Below are positions 10,975 to 22,980 of a stretch of 64,000 nucleotides of DNA, in pieces. Position 1 is the stretch's first letter. Each line of letters starts with the position of its first letter. The notes under the pieces are model-generated. The model saw nothing but the letters and a program-made list of their open reading frames with translations. It did not search any database and was not told where the DNA came from. The DNA comes from Suillus spraguei. Lineage: Eukaryota > Basidiomycota > Agaricomycetes > Boletales > Suillaceae. The stretch spans positions 40,747 to 104,746 of the forward strand of contig JABCPU010000241.1 in assembly GCA_016800925.1 (NCBI GenBank), given 5' to 3'. The translations under genes and the position numbers were made by a program.

Positions 10975-11790
10975 AGTCGGACATCATAAAAGCAACGCCC
11001 GGAAGCACACGACCAAGCGAGTACCACAACTGACGAAACTCCATTGTCAGTTTCACTACGTTGTACTCTGAACCAAGTCAACAACATTTGCAGGACTGCC
11101 ATGTGGTAGATCACGAATCAGATCCCCAAAATGCGCCATAAACTACAAATGCAGTGGTAGAGAGCGCATCTAGCTTCCAGATACGACTCAAACCAAATGA
11201 CCAGAGGGGAATACAGAGCATCATCGAAAATCGCGCGGCTTTAAGGACCATTGTGGGTAGCGTGCGCCTGTCAGCGAGGCAGTCGCCATCTTCTTCCTTA
11301 AAGCCTTGTGCATGACGTGTAGTAAGGACTGTCAAGCCAAGTATAACCGCAAAAGTACCAGCCTTATTTTATCAATGCATGAGAACCTGTCCGCTAAATC
11401 AGCAAAATGATGCATTGTCTATAACTGGATGGATTCGCCGGCAGCAATGGTTCTTCCAAACCCCAGGCACCCCTTGAGGATGGCTGTGAATAACATTCCC
11501 ATTTTGTCACCCTGAAGTCCGTTGTACTAGATTGTCAATGCTGCAAAAACGGGGCTGGTCAGCAGAGCCTGAGCGCCGTACTGCAACGATAGCATCAAGC
11601 AGACTGGATCTATCACCTAACGCATGTCAGCAGCGCTGTCCACAGAAATGCGAGCAACAGGTATCGGACTGGAATGCTTGATCTTGTGGGTATCAGAGTG
11701 GTACTGACATCAGCTGTTGTAAACAGGAAGACAGTCTCGAGATGACGAGTAATGTCACAAGCGTGAATGAGAGCTTGAGAGAATATCCTG
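10975..11790 (-). pseudogene. UbiA-family prenyltransferase pseudogene
   Basis: This is a diverged, reverse-oriented copy of the gene at 21635-22678. Homologous blocks are FSQALIHACDITRHLETVFL near the start (the ATG is ATA here), GAQALLTSPVFAALTI in the middle, and RRTLPTMVLKAARFSMM / LSRIWKLDALSTTAFVVYGA near the end. An internal deletion at about 11615-11690 removes the segment that in the other copy carries the first aspartate-rich motif (N-x3-D-x3-D). The second motif reads FKEEDGD, having lost one Asp. In-frame stops follow. Loss of the metal-diphosphate site and start codon makes it non-functional. Confidence 0.85.
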
Positions 11791-12612
11791 AAGTAGGATG
11801 CAGGTGCAATCATTGTATCCGGCCGTCCCAAGCAATTCGCCGGCGACTGGCATGAAGGATACATCGAGCGAAGAAATCTGACAATGACAGAGACCTGATG
11901 GAGGCCCAATCAGTGATTTGCTGCAGATTTGTTGTATTGAAGAGCAGTTGACAACTTGACAAAAATGACGTCCACCCAGCTTGTGTCGCTGATTCAGTTC
12001 TCTATTCTCGTGCAGCGGCTGATCACAGTGGTGACACGCCGAAGACCGTGACATTATTGCAGTCATCACAAGTCATGATGTAATTATAGTCTACTCACCT
12101 TGAGCGGTGACAACTGGAAGCAGATGTACTTGGGTAGTGTAGTTTCATCATTATGATTACGAATGATGTTTTTTTTTTTCAATTCTTTACTAAGCAATGC
12201 ATGAGAAATGGCCATTTTGTCTGAACTGGCTCTTTGAAAATATACGCACGCTTTTAAATCTAGTATCATCCTCAGACAGGCTAGCCTAGGTCATGAGCTG
12301 GCAACATAGTACTTGACTCCATCGATTCGTGCCAGTGGCCGCAGCAGTACTACGTTAGTGGTTTGAGAGAAAGCCAAATTAAGCACTGGCATATTACGTG
12401 CTGTATATGTAGAAAGCCATACCCGAAGTTCATTGGCTTACTACTAGCTGGGCTACTTACCAAGGCTAGTACAGCCCGTCCTTGAAACGATAAGCTCGGC
12501 GCTCCCGGCAGGCCTCGTCATTATTAATCCCATATCATTTATCCCGTTAACCGCCCATCATCCCATTCTTTATCATCCGATATCCCAGGAGATTGTTTCA
12601 ACTGTGTAGACA
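11791..12612. other. Intergenic, no supported gene
   Basis: Sequence between the UbiA relic and the Mo25 gene. Open frames on the minus strand (11755-12069) run into the relic and have no family signal. A poly-T tract lies near 12170. The Mo25 promoter should lie in the last few hundred bases, but I see no clear TATA box. Confidence 0.45.
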
Positions 12613-13935
12613 ATGAACTTTTTCAAAACCAAACCACGAACACCTCCTGATATCGTCCGTGGCTTGCGAGATGCGATACCCAAACTTGAATCCGGGCCTC
12701 CAGGCAGCGAGACAAGGAGAAAGGTGGGCTTAATGGATGACCTCATGATCTCAAATGAAACCTGAACGGGATCGTGACCACTAGGCAGGTGAAGAAGTAT
12801 CTAGAAATCTTCAGGCAGTAAAGGGTATTCTATTTGGTGATGGAGGTATGCTAGTCCTCCGCTGTTCACCTCATTTCTCTTAAAGCTTCCTAGAACCTTT
12901 GCCAGAACTCATTGCACAACTCGCACAAGAAACATATTCCACAGACCTACTCCTCCTACTCGTGCAGAATATCGCAAAGTTCGACTTTGAAGCTCGAAAG
13001 GATGTCGTCCAGATATTCAACAATCTTCTCCGGCGTCAAATCGGGGCTCGGTTACCAACAGTGGAATACATATGCGCTAGACATGAAGACGTCATATTTG
13101 CAGCTCTGGAAGGATATAGTAACGAAGAGGTTGCGTTGAACACAGGAATGGTTCTAAGGGAGATGTTGCGACACGAGCAGTTGGCAAAGATCTTGCTCTA
13201 TTCTGACCAGTGAGTGCTCTATCGTGCATTCAAAACGTGTCATCAAATGCTGCATAGGTTCTACATGTTTCCTCATCATATAGAGACGACTTCATTTGGA
13301 GTTTCATGTGATGCGTTCGCAAATCTCAAAGAGACATTAACACGGCACAAAACTATGGTCGCCGAATACCTGGACAAGAACTATGATCGTGTGGGTATCA
13401 AATTCTCATATTGGTGTTCATTGCTTATCGAACATTCTGTATAGTTTTTCGCCTCTTTCACAACTCTCTTACTTTCCAACAATTATGTTACCAAGCGCCA
13501 GTCTCTCAAGCTCCTCGGCGAAATCCTCCTTGACCGTGCCAATTTCAGTGTCATGACCAAATACATTGCTCAAGAATCTAACCTGAAGATGATGATGAAC
13601 ATGCTTCGGGACAAGAGCAAGAATATCCAGTTTGAAGCTTTCCACGTTTTTAAAGTGGGATTCCATGAATTCGTTTGCTGCTCATATTTACTGATTGCGA
13701 TTTATTATTAGGTATTCGTTGCCAATCCAAAGAAACCACCTCAAATTGAAACGATACTGAGGCGCAACAAGGAGAAATTGCTGACTTTCTTAAGGACCTT
13801 TCATAACGATAAGGAAGACGAACAATTTAGCGTAAGTATTTATGGACCTTTGAAAGTACTTTCACCTCTTGCTGATATTTTTTTACTTATCAGGATGAGA
13901 AGCAATTCCTTATCGTGCAGATACAGAACCTGTGA
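12613..13935 (+). CDS. Mo25/Hym1 (CAB39) family scaffold protein, 330 aa
   Basis: Seven exons: 12613-12723, 12785-12845, 12894-13209, 13258-13390, 13445-13654, 13712-13831 and 13894-13935. All six introns have GT..AG ends and consistent phases; the total is 330 codons plus stop, the usual Mo25 length. The start [20 protein letters not shown] and the blocks [14 protein letters not shown] (here [20 protein letters not shown]), [20 protein letters not shown] and [19 protein letters not shown] are diagnostic. Mo25 proteins are helical-repeat scaffolds that bind and activate GCK/STE20-type kinases; in fungi they act in the RAM/MOR pathway of polarity and cell separation. The gene appears intact. 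It converges on the kinase gene at 15369-19238. Confidence 0.95.
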
Positions 13936-14068
13936 CGCTGGACGTCCTTATGTTATCTCTTTTTCTCTCTCTTTAGAGAGCATCACCTTGTGATGCACAT
14001 ACCGTGGGTCTCTGTTGGTTCCAGTTGATCATTTGTAGCAATCCGCAATTTCCAGTCCCTACCAATCA

Positions 14069-14089
14069 CCCCCCCCCCCCCCCCCCCCC
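14069..14089 (+). repeat. 21-base poly-C run
   Basis: An uninterrupted run of 21 C's about 135 bases downstream of the Mo25 stop codon. The exact length may be a sequencing estimate. Confidence 0.9.
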
Positions 14090-14351
14090 GGCGATATTGG
14101 CCTCTCGTGTAGGTTCATAATATCACCACCGACTGCTGCATTATCATATGCATATATCACTGCTCTCCTGTACATAACTTATCTATAAGTCGGTTGTACT
14201 TATACATTCAATGTTGTCCAACATGGGTTTGAGGTGCTTGACACTAGGTATTGAGACCATGAACTTGAAAAAGTCGGTATCTACCATATGTAAGGTCGGA
14301 TTCCGACGTCTTGGCGCTTTCGGGCTTGTGCAAGCACGCAGAAAAGCGCAG

Positions 14352-14394
14352 GGCGATAAGGGAGACCTGTTGTCGTGTCAGTCTCCTTATCGCC
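14352..14394. repeat. Short hairpin (inverted repeat)
   Basis: ggcgataagggagac and gtctccttatcgcc form a stem of about 14 pairs with one bulge and a 14-base loop. It lies in the GC-rich block between the convergent genes. Its role is unknown; it could belong to a small non-autonomous element. Confidence 0.6.
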
Positions 14395-15368
14395 TCCAGA
14401 GGTCCAGGACCGGTGAGGGGAATCCCCATCGCGATAAGGTTAACCCGAATCGTACGCTCCACTAGACTGGGTCAAGGCCAGCCCTTGATCATCACGCAGG
14501 GTCTATGCGCCGGACTCCCTTTCCACATAAAAGGCTGAGGAGTGGCGTATTCTAAACACAGATAGAGGCAAGGCGATTGGGGCAGCGATAAGCTGACGAG
14601 ACCCTTCGCGAGGTCGAAACCGCTTACTAACGCTCCCCTTCCCCCACTGCGCCTTGTTCTAGGAGACGACGGACAGCAGGAAAGGTGCATAGGGGCAGTC
14701 AGCCTACGCCTGCGTTCAAGACCTTAATCTATGCCACCACGGCTGCCTCGGCCCCTTTCTTTGGGGCCTAGTAGATAATCTGTCCAGAATGTGGTCCATA
14801 GTTAGAGTGGGGGGATTTAGTTTCCTAACATTATAATACCAATTGCATGTCTAAAACGGCCGGCAGGAACGGTGGACTAGTGTACGCCCCACACCAGAGC
14901 ATTCGTGAATTGGGAATGGGTCCGGACACAGGGGATCCAATAGTCTAGATTGTATTGTCTTTCAGAGTTTACTCTTACAATAATGAAGTGACCTTGTCGG
15001 GCGAGAAGGTTCTACCTGTTTCGCATTGAATGACAATCAGCTTATTGACAAAATTCTTTGGTTAGTCGCGCATCTGGTGTTTAAATAACATGATGATCTA
15101 CCTATGCAGACACCCGTATGAGCTTGGAGACAGAAAAAAGATACAGTACGTAGAAGTCAGGGTATCGCATAATGATATAGAGCGTACAAAAAGGAATCGG
15201 ATTACGACTTATGTTGACAATAGCGAACCATGATGACAGAAAAAAAGGATGAAGAAACACACGAGAGCAATTCTACGACAGCATCCAAGACAGAGAACCA
15301 GCAGCTTATATATGAAACAATATCTACCAATGCATGCATAGCATGCCAAAGAAAAGAAAATCCAGGAT

Positions 15369-18300
15369 TTATTCCTCTTCCCCCTCGTCTTCTTCTTGTA
15401 TCGGATGTCTGAACGCCGGGCCTGAGCGGCTTGCGGGTAGTTGACGACGCCCTGCTCTCACATCTGAAGTCTCGAACACATTCTCCGTCGGGGTAGGGGA
15501 CGACCTAGCGGGCGAGTGGCCTTGTTTGGCCCTGTTACTGCTGTTCGGCGGTGCCAGTGAGGTAGCACGACCCTTCCCCGAGCGTGCATTATGATTCCGT
15601 GCAGGAGGCGACATAGGGGTGGGCGACTCGATGGGGGTAAACGATGAGCTCGCACTTGAGCTTGACGGCATCTGACCCAACCCACCCGCAAACTCAGGTA
15701 TGTCATCATCCTCATCCACCCAATCGCTCTCATCGCCCAAATTGAGACTCTGCCTCCCAGTAAACACATCCCGAATGTTTGCGGGCCCCTCTGGTCCTGG
15801 GGATATTGAAAGCACCTCGATAGGTAGATGCATAGAACGGGACTGCCAGCCAGGAGGCTCGTGGCCCCAAGATTTTTTCCAGCTTGTTCGCCCGACAGTC
15901 CCGGAGGGACTCATGAAAGGTGTAATCCGTTTTTGAGCTACGAATGTCGCACTACCTGTTGTCCCACGCCGTGGTGTGTCGTCAAGCGAGCGGCGGGACG
16001 GATAGCTCTTGTACGGAGAACTCGTGCGGGTGCCTTCTCCTTCCGAAGCTTCATTAAACGAAGTTGGCCGGGAGGACGTTAGTGAATGGACGGATGACGC
16101 AGCAGAACTGGATCTATTGTGTACAGGTCGAGGGCCTGCCTGATGACGCATGACACGAGTTGACGAAGAAGACCCGGCTCGCCTGTGGTGATATTTATGC
16201 ATTGGTGAACCGGTGCGATAGTGCGCTGACCCATTAGACCCTGTAGATGGCGATTTGCAATGCTTGCCAATTGTAACACTATGAATGGAGGACGGGCGCG
16301 ATGAGTATTCTCCCCTGTCAGATCCTGGCGTATGAGCACCACCATATGATCGTATGCTGGGAATTTGCTCCAGTATGTGGGGTGGCTCCAGAACTAGCAA
16401 TTGCCCAGAGTTTCCAGACGACCGACGGGAATTCACACTGCTCGAACGGCGCGACGATGTTGAGTGACGTTTCACACGCCGTCCACGCCCAATACCACTG
16501 CCTCTTATCTTGACATTCCCATGACCACCAGGTGACATGGAAGCGGTAGAGGGGATGGCAAGAGAACGACTATATGAAAGTCCGCGTCCACTACCTTGAG
16601 CTTGAGCCGTTTCCTTCCGCTTCCCTTTCTTATCTTCCTGGAACCATAATCTGAATGCGGACAATAAACTGGCGCGATTCCGGTGAGGTGGCACAACCTT
16701 TCCCTCATCTGAGAAGTTCGGGAGGCTCGTCAGCGTATCACCCGGGGAGTTCGCAGGTGTGTGCGTATGTGACTGTGGAGGAGACGTTCGGTCATCAGTG
16801 ACCACCCACGGCGAACCAGGCAAAGGGGGCAGAACACTTGAGTCTACAATGGATGGGGTAATAGGGACGGTCGCTTGGTCCTTAGGTTTCAAAGGCGGCG
16901 ACTTGGTCAACTTGGAGGAGTTCCCAGAATTTCGGGGCTCTTCCCCGCCTCCACTCCGCTTTTCGTGCTCTCTCGGCCTTTCCCGTTCCCGTTCGCGGTC
17001 CTTGTCCTCCCCTTTCACTGCTTCGCTTGATTTCTTGCGCACGAGACCTGCGATTTCGAGGGCATTCGTGGCGCGCTGCATAATGCTCACACTTCCAGAG
17101 CGTGCCTTGCTATCCCTCCTCCCTTTGTTGTCTTTCTCCTTATCCTTATCCTTGAAGCTCCCAGTAGGCGTCGATGGATTGGACCTGCCGGAAGATTCAG
17201 CAATAGTCGGTGACGGTGACAGAAACGGCGACTTGGCACGTGGCGGTGTCATAGGCCGTGCAGATGATGGGACGGTGGGCGTCGGAGGTAGCAAGGCAAA
17301 TTCAGGAGGATATACCAGACCCAACGATGAAGTAACTGTGGCATCATCAGTCTGCACACCGATGCCACGTTTGGTTCGTCTCCGAGAATTAGGAAGGTCC
17401 TCTTTCTCTCCATCTTTCTCTCGCTGCTTGCTATCTGCGTGCTCGGGAAACTCGGGGGGCAATGGTACCTCTCCAGCCAAAACACGTTTTTCGCGCTTGC
17501 GCTTTAGCATCCACCAAATAGCACCTGCGGCGTCGCATGCATCGCTTAGAACAGAATGCACGATCTGACTAGTGTCAAATCCAAGTAGACTGAGGCTGTT
17601 GAGAAGGTCGCGTTCGACAGGTGTAGAGAAAATTATGGGAGCTGGAGTGCTGAGTAATGATGCAAAATCTTGGGGTGGGAGAGGGACCAATGGCTTGTCC
17701 AGTGTTGGTGAACCGGAGTCAGAAAGGGTAGAGGACACAGAGCGGCGCTTTGTACGTGCAGGTGTGCGTGTAGGATACGGGGGCGCCTTAGGGGTCTGAT
17801 CTAGGTTTGTAACCGACCCTGTAGTGGATGGTACAATGTTCTCTGCTTCAGGTTCCTCTTCGATGACAGTTTCAGGCTGCCCAGTCACGCTATCTTTACT
17901 GAGATGCTGAGAGCGCTGAGCGGTCTTAGTGATCGTTGTTTGGCTCTCATTACCCTGAGTTGCATCGAAAGGGTCCTTAGGAGTGTCATCAGGAGTTGTA
18001 GGGGGCGATGGAGATAAATGAGATGATGCAGAAACAAAGGATTCAGATGTAGTCGACGTTGCCGGAGAAATAGAAAGTTCGTTCACCTGTATTTGAGTAT
18101 TCACGACGGGTTTCACAGGGGGAATAAAGGTATCGCGGGCAGGTGACGGGGATGGAGGAACGCAATTGACACCAAGGGGTACTTGGTCAGAAACAGGAGC
18201 AGAGGGGGTAGATGTAAACCACGGAGAAGCCAGAATTTGTGGGATCGTCGGACGCTTAGCAGGATCAACCTCGAGAATGCTGCGGATAAGGTCGCGGGCG

Positions 18301-19238
18301 TCTATGCCCACCGCTGGTAAGTAAATCACATCCGAATAGCATAAAATTAATAGATACCTGTGGAGAGCCACTCAGGGTCTTCATATTTGCCTTTGATAAC
18401 CTTTTCTCTCATGATTGCCTCGTCGTCATCATCAAACGGAAGTGTGCCAGTTAGAAGACAGTAGAGAATCACACCCATGGACCAAACGTCGACCTCTAAT
18501 ATATCGAGATTAAAAGGTTCCAACAAAAGAAAATAAGGTAGGCGAGCTCACCTGGGCCAAGGTAACGCTTGCCTTGGAGCATCTCAGGGGCCGCATACCC
18601 CGTAGTACCGCAAAAAGTCTCCATGTAGACGCCACGGTCATATTCGCGAGTAAAGCCAAAGTCGCCAAGTTTGATTCGACAGTGTTCATCAAGTAAGACA
18701 TTTTCGAGCTTCAGATCTCGGTGGACGATGCCCTTCTCGTGTAGATATGCAACTGCAAGCGCAAGCTGACCAAAAATGATGCTGGATTCGCGTTCAGACA
18801 AGCGACCTTTCTCGGCAAGATAATCAAATAGCTCGCCACCACAACAGAGTTCTGTGACGATCCAGATGTGAGATTCGGTGGCAATGACTTCATACATCTG
18901 TGTGACGTGGGGGTGGTGGAGCTGGCGGTGGTGGTGTATTTCGCGGGTGAGGGTAGCGGACATTGATTTTGGAATTTGCTTTATAGCGACTCTGGTAGAA
19001 GTGATCCGGTGAGTGCCCAAGCGAACCTTCCCGTACGCGCCTAGTGTGTGTCAGGGACAAGGAAGCAAGGAGGGTCAGAAGCCATACCTTCACCAATGAC
19101 CTTTCCGAGGGTGTAGTTTCCGACAACTCTTATCTTGCTCGATGAGAGTTCCTTCCCAAGTTCGTTATAAGCATTAGCAAGTTGTGCTTTGTGGTTCTGG
19201 GTCACGGAACCCGTATGTTTGTGGCCGTGTGCAGACAT
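15369..19238 (-). CDS. CAMK-type serine/threonine protein kinase (Kin4-like), 1240 aa
   Basis: Four exons: 19238-19088, 19040-18552, 18495-18358 and 18313-15369. Introns have GT..AG ends and phases fit; 1240 codons plus stop. The kinase domain spans about residues 42-290: glycine loop GEGAYGKV, VAIK lysine near 71, HRDLKLEN at 157, DFG at 177, APEM near 201, then [15 protein letters not shown]. All catalytic residues are present. The catalytic domain looks like the CAMK/CAMKL group, closest in memory to Kin4-like kinases of basidiomycetes. A conserved short helical block ([20 protein letters not shown]) lies near 490-540. The rest is long, low-complexity, Ser/Pro/Arg-rich and probably a regulatory, phosphorylated tail. 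The start was chosen at [10 protein letters not shown]; an in-frame upstream Met (19307) would add 23 residues. The antisense frame at 16759-17568 is a shadow. Confidence 0.92.
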
Positions 19239-21584
19239 GTACAAGTTGAAATTTAACGTAGAACAGAAATGAGAGGCGCGGGCACAAGGGCCACAGAAGT
19301 AGTTCACAAATTGGCAAGAAATTCAGTTGAAGCAGAAGATGGCAGACACCCAGCTGTTTGGTTAAACAAGTTGCTCGATTCCAACTGCTTTCCAGTAACA
19401 ACTGTTTCGGACACAGCCAAGATTTCCCACGCCGTCCAGAAGTACAGCCTCTATTCAATAACGATCTTCAAGTGGTTCAAATCCGAGGTCCTGACAGTGA
19501 GATGAAGGTATCATGAAATAATCATAGACAACATCGTCACCATGCGAGATCATTGTTGGTAAACTCGCAGATAGAAACGTTGGTGAAGAACGTCTTTAAA
19601 ATGATTGCCGATTTGTATATTCCACCTACACTAGTGGCTTCCACCTCGAATCACGATCAGGTAAAGAATTACTTCCTTATGAAGCAGCAGAAGATGAGAA
19701 CTATCCCCGCGCATATAGTCTTCAGGCCCGCTTCCCTGTTCGCTCCACATATGGGTGGTCCGACCCGCAATTCTCGCCTCGCTACCGACCTGCATCCTAA
19801 TCTTTCATGAAACGCTCGGTTCATCAAGAACTTTTTACCTAATGCGACACCGGCACCGACAACTGCCACCCTGACCGCATGCTAGACTGCAATTCCACGT
19901 GACTTACACGACAAGGCTGCCAAACGCTGTGAATTTCTCCTTAGTCAACAATGAGACTTTTTGACCTTCTCAAGCTTTTGATCGAACTCCGTAGCCAATG
20001 TAATTTCTAGTAATCTCGACGGTATACGCGATCATGTAAGATCATTCAATCTAGGCGGAATGATCATGATGATTCTATGACCAAAAGTATTCAAATAGTA
20101 TGTAGTAACTGAGATCATCGGGCCAGAGCGTTCAAGTCAACGTTAAACAATGCACTATTATTATTATTTATTTTTATACAGTATTTGATTGATTGAGAAT
20201 ATGAGTGGTACTTGGGGTTAGGGTTAGGACAATCAAACAATGTAAAATAAGGCCCACCCAGCCAGAGTGGCCATGGTGGGACGGGAAAATATTGAGACGA
20301 TGCATGAGCCGAAGCACATACAAACCATGGACGCCCTCTGAGGACAAGGTCGCCGTGCTATGAAAGGTATCCACGGCCCACGAACCTGAGACCTGAAGAG
20401 GTCTGTGCCATCAAGGTAAGTATGAAGAATTCATTTCCCATCTGACTGGGTTTTATACTGGCCGAGCGTGCACGGACCATCAATTTGCGTGAGAGCGACA
20501 GCGCCATCCCCCATTTGCTTATTCTTCATCGTGAACTTTTGCTGGTACACATCATGATAATATTTGACTGGTTTGGAGATCAATTTGGCGCGATTGCATA
20601 CATCGCCTCGTAGACTATAACTTCATACTGTTTGTCACAGTTACTTTGACTAGGTATAGGAGGGCTATGGCGGATTACTCTGTGGTGCGTTTCCTCCCAT
20701 AATTCAGTTTTCATTAATACATTACAAAATACAATTTAGTTGCACCCGCTGATCTTCGTCAACGCTGTCGAATTTCGATCTTTAGTGCCTCGCATTGCCT
20801 TCACAGTAACTTGAAATATCCGAGGTAGCCGGGCAACACACTGTCGTTCCTTTTTGTAATTATTCAAACTCAATCGTATCCATCCAAGCTAGCACTATCT
20901 GAACTTCAAGATCACAATGGTAAAGACGCGCCTACTAGGAGGCAGTTCGAGTCAATCGTCACTTCTTTATTTCTGATATGGAATCGTTCACTGCAACCGA
21001 GTGCCGGCCGCCGCCCTGTTCAACCAATGGCGCCCACAGTACAACTGCATCAGTACTAGATATCTGCAGTCTTCGAGTGTACTGCGCTGCGATGGTCTTC
21101 CAAGCTCTGCACAATATGGGTGATTTTCTCTGGATAGTAAGTGCATTAGTACTCAAATATGATGCCACTAATCGTTGACCAACAATAGCCATAGGATAGC
21201 AATGTGAGCACATCGCAATTCAAACGCTACACAGCGCTCTAATCTTTTGCTTATCTGTCAGGTGGTACGTATCAGTTTTTTTTCCAAACCTTGTCAACTC
21301 TGGGGCTGTCCGTGGCTATGACGGTTCAGGGGATACTCCGACAGTTATTTCTCACGAATGGTGAGTTTGTCTTTCTGAGTAGAACTCTTCCAAGTCAGCT
21401 GGTCACATCTTCTCCACCAAAAGAGGGGGTACTTTTGACGTCACTGCCTCAGGTGGCACCGGGACTAGTGATTCACAACCGGTTTTCTGTTCCGCGACTT
21501 TTGGGAGCAGTCTTCGAGTTCCTTGTATACTCCCGGCATGACTACCATACCGGTTGGCGCTTCTTTCAAACCGCATATTCGAAG
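19239..21584. other. Intergenic, no supported gene
   Basis: About 2.3 kb between the divergent kinase and UbiA genes, so both promoters should lie here. Open frames (19553-19810 +, 20959-21213 -, 21291-21731 +) lack motifs. An ATT-rich tract sits near 20155 and two TTAGGG words near 20216. Confidence 0.5.
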
Positions 21585-21593
21585 TATAAAATA
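21585..21593 (+). promoter_or_regulatory. TATA box upstream of the UbiA gene
   Basis: TATAAAATA about 42 bases upstream of the chosen start codon at 21635. It supports the short N-terminus, since the overlapping open frame starting at 21291 would have to be read through it. Confidence 0.45.
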
Positions 21594-21634
21594 CATGGAC
21601 CCGGCACACATCCTGGGCATTCAAGACACTCACA

Positions 21635-22678
21635 ATGTTCTCTCAAGCTCTCATGGTTCGCGCCGATAGCATCGCTCGTTATCTTGAGACGGTCTTCCTT
21701 TTTACACAAAATGATATCAGAACGACACTGATACCTGTCGTATGTGACAACTATCGCGCGTCTCGTCCTCTTGCTCAATTACACTTTTCAGACCATATTC
21801 GCATTATCCGTGGCTCCCAATTATGACCCCGCCCACGCTTGGCATGCTCCTTTGTGGATATGGTTCCACTTGTTGCAGTTCAATATTGCAAACCAGATCC
21901 AGGATCCGGAGGAGGACCGCAAGAACAAGCCCTCCCGTCCGATACCTGCTGGTCGCATTTCTGTCGACAGCGCAGCTGATATGCGCTGGGTGATGGTCCC
22001 AGTCTGCTTGATGCTATCGTTGTGGTACGGCACTCAGGCCCTGCTTGCCAGTACTGTTTTTGCATTGTTGACGATCTGGTACAACGAACTTCATGGTGAT
22101 AAAATGGGATGGTCAAAGAATGTACTTACAGCCATCCTTGGTGGGTGCCTGGAGGTCGGAGGAATCCTCGCTATTGGTAGGTCTATCCAACTGTATATAA
22201 TGTGCCAGTTTTCTGATCTAGCGTACAGGTCCTCACAACTCATGCATCGATAATGTCGGTGCTCTGGCGGTCGCACTTAGCATGACAGTCTTTGCGACTA
22301 CACTTCATGCGCAAGACTTCAAGGATCAAGAGGGTGACCGCCTCACTGGCAGGCGTACGCTACCCACACTCTTTCCTAAAGCTGCGCGATTTTCAATGAT
22401 GGTCGGCCTTCCCCTCTGGTCATTTGGCCTGAGCTGTATCTGGAAGCTAGATGCGCTCTCTACCACTGCATTGGTAGTTTATGGCGCATTTGTGGGGACC
22501 CGATTCGTGATGTACGACACGGTACACGCCGATAAGCAGTCCTGCAAATTTTATAGCGTGAGTCGAAATATTACTTGGGGGCACACCAAGGTGAGGCTAA
22601 CAAACGGACTCATACCAGCTATGGTACTTGCTTGGCCATCTACTTCCAGGTTACTGGCGTTTCTTCTATGGTGTTTGA
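21635..22678 (+). CDS. UbiA-type prenyltransferase / terpene-cyclase family membrane protein, 292 aa
   Basis: Exons 21635-21739, 21792-22176, 22229-22557 and 22619-22678. The first donor is a perfect gtatgt, all acceptors are AG, and phases fit; 292 residues. Both metal-diphosphate motifs are present: N-x3-D-x3-D in NQIQDPEEDRKNKPSRPIPA and D-x3-x3-D in QDFKDQEGDRLTGRRTLP. Several hydrophobic helices surround them, as in UbiA membrane enzymes, which transfer or cyclise prenyl diphosphates. In Agaricomycetes this branch is expanded and some members are linked to terpenoid formation; the substrate cannot be told from sequence. A dead, reversed copy lies 10 kb away at 10975-11790. No biosynthetic cluster genes are seen beside it. 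Confidence 0.88.
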
Positions 22679-22980
22679 GTATCCGGAGCTGACGGTCAGA
22701 TTTGACCTGTTCTAATGATATACTACTTATTTAATAGCTTAATGTTGCATCACACGAAACAAATTCAAGACTAGCCAAAAAGTTGATCTCGGTACTCTGA
22801 GTCAGTGACAGCCGGTCAATCGCAAGTCCGCACGTCTTTGGACTCAGCGCCAAGTCAGCGCTCGCACTTACATAATGACTTGGTTTAAAATTGTTCATCG
22901 TAATTTTTTCCTCCCTGTAAACCGATCATCAAGTTGACGCTTGAGACTATCGCCCAGGACTCTTTGGACTTACTGCAGGA
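22679..22980. other. Intergenic, no feature seen
   Basis: About 300 bases between the UbiA gene and the next gene; nothing recognisable. Confidence 0.5.

Larger units (their letters stand above)
13936..15368. other. Convergent intergenic region
   Basis: The 3' sides of the Mo25 and kinase genes meet here. It holds a poly-C run and a hairpin (separate entries). The block 14300-14760 is GC-richer than its flanks and may be a small repeat element, but I cannot identify it. No coding frame is supported. Confidence 0.5.

Noticed and set aside
16759..17568. 269-codon open frame on the plus strand
   Set aside because: It is antisense to the low-complexity tail of the kinase gene, whose minus-strand reading has intact catalytic motifs and splice sites.
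20210..20230. Interstitial telomere repeat (TTAGGG words)
   Set aside because: Only two units; this is within chance for the sequence and gives no evidence of a telomere fusion.
21291..21731. 146-codon frame upstream of and overlapping the UbiA start
   Set aside because: It lacks motifs, runs across a TATA box, and is in a different frame from the UbiA protein, whose own start and splice sites fit the family.
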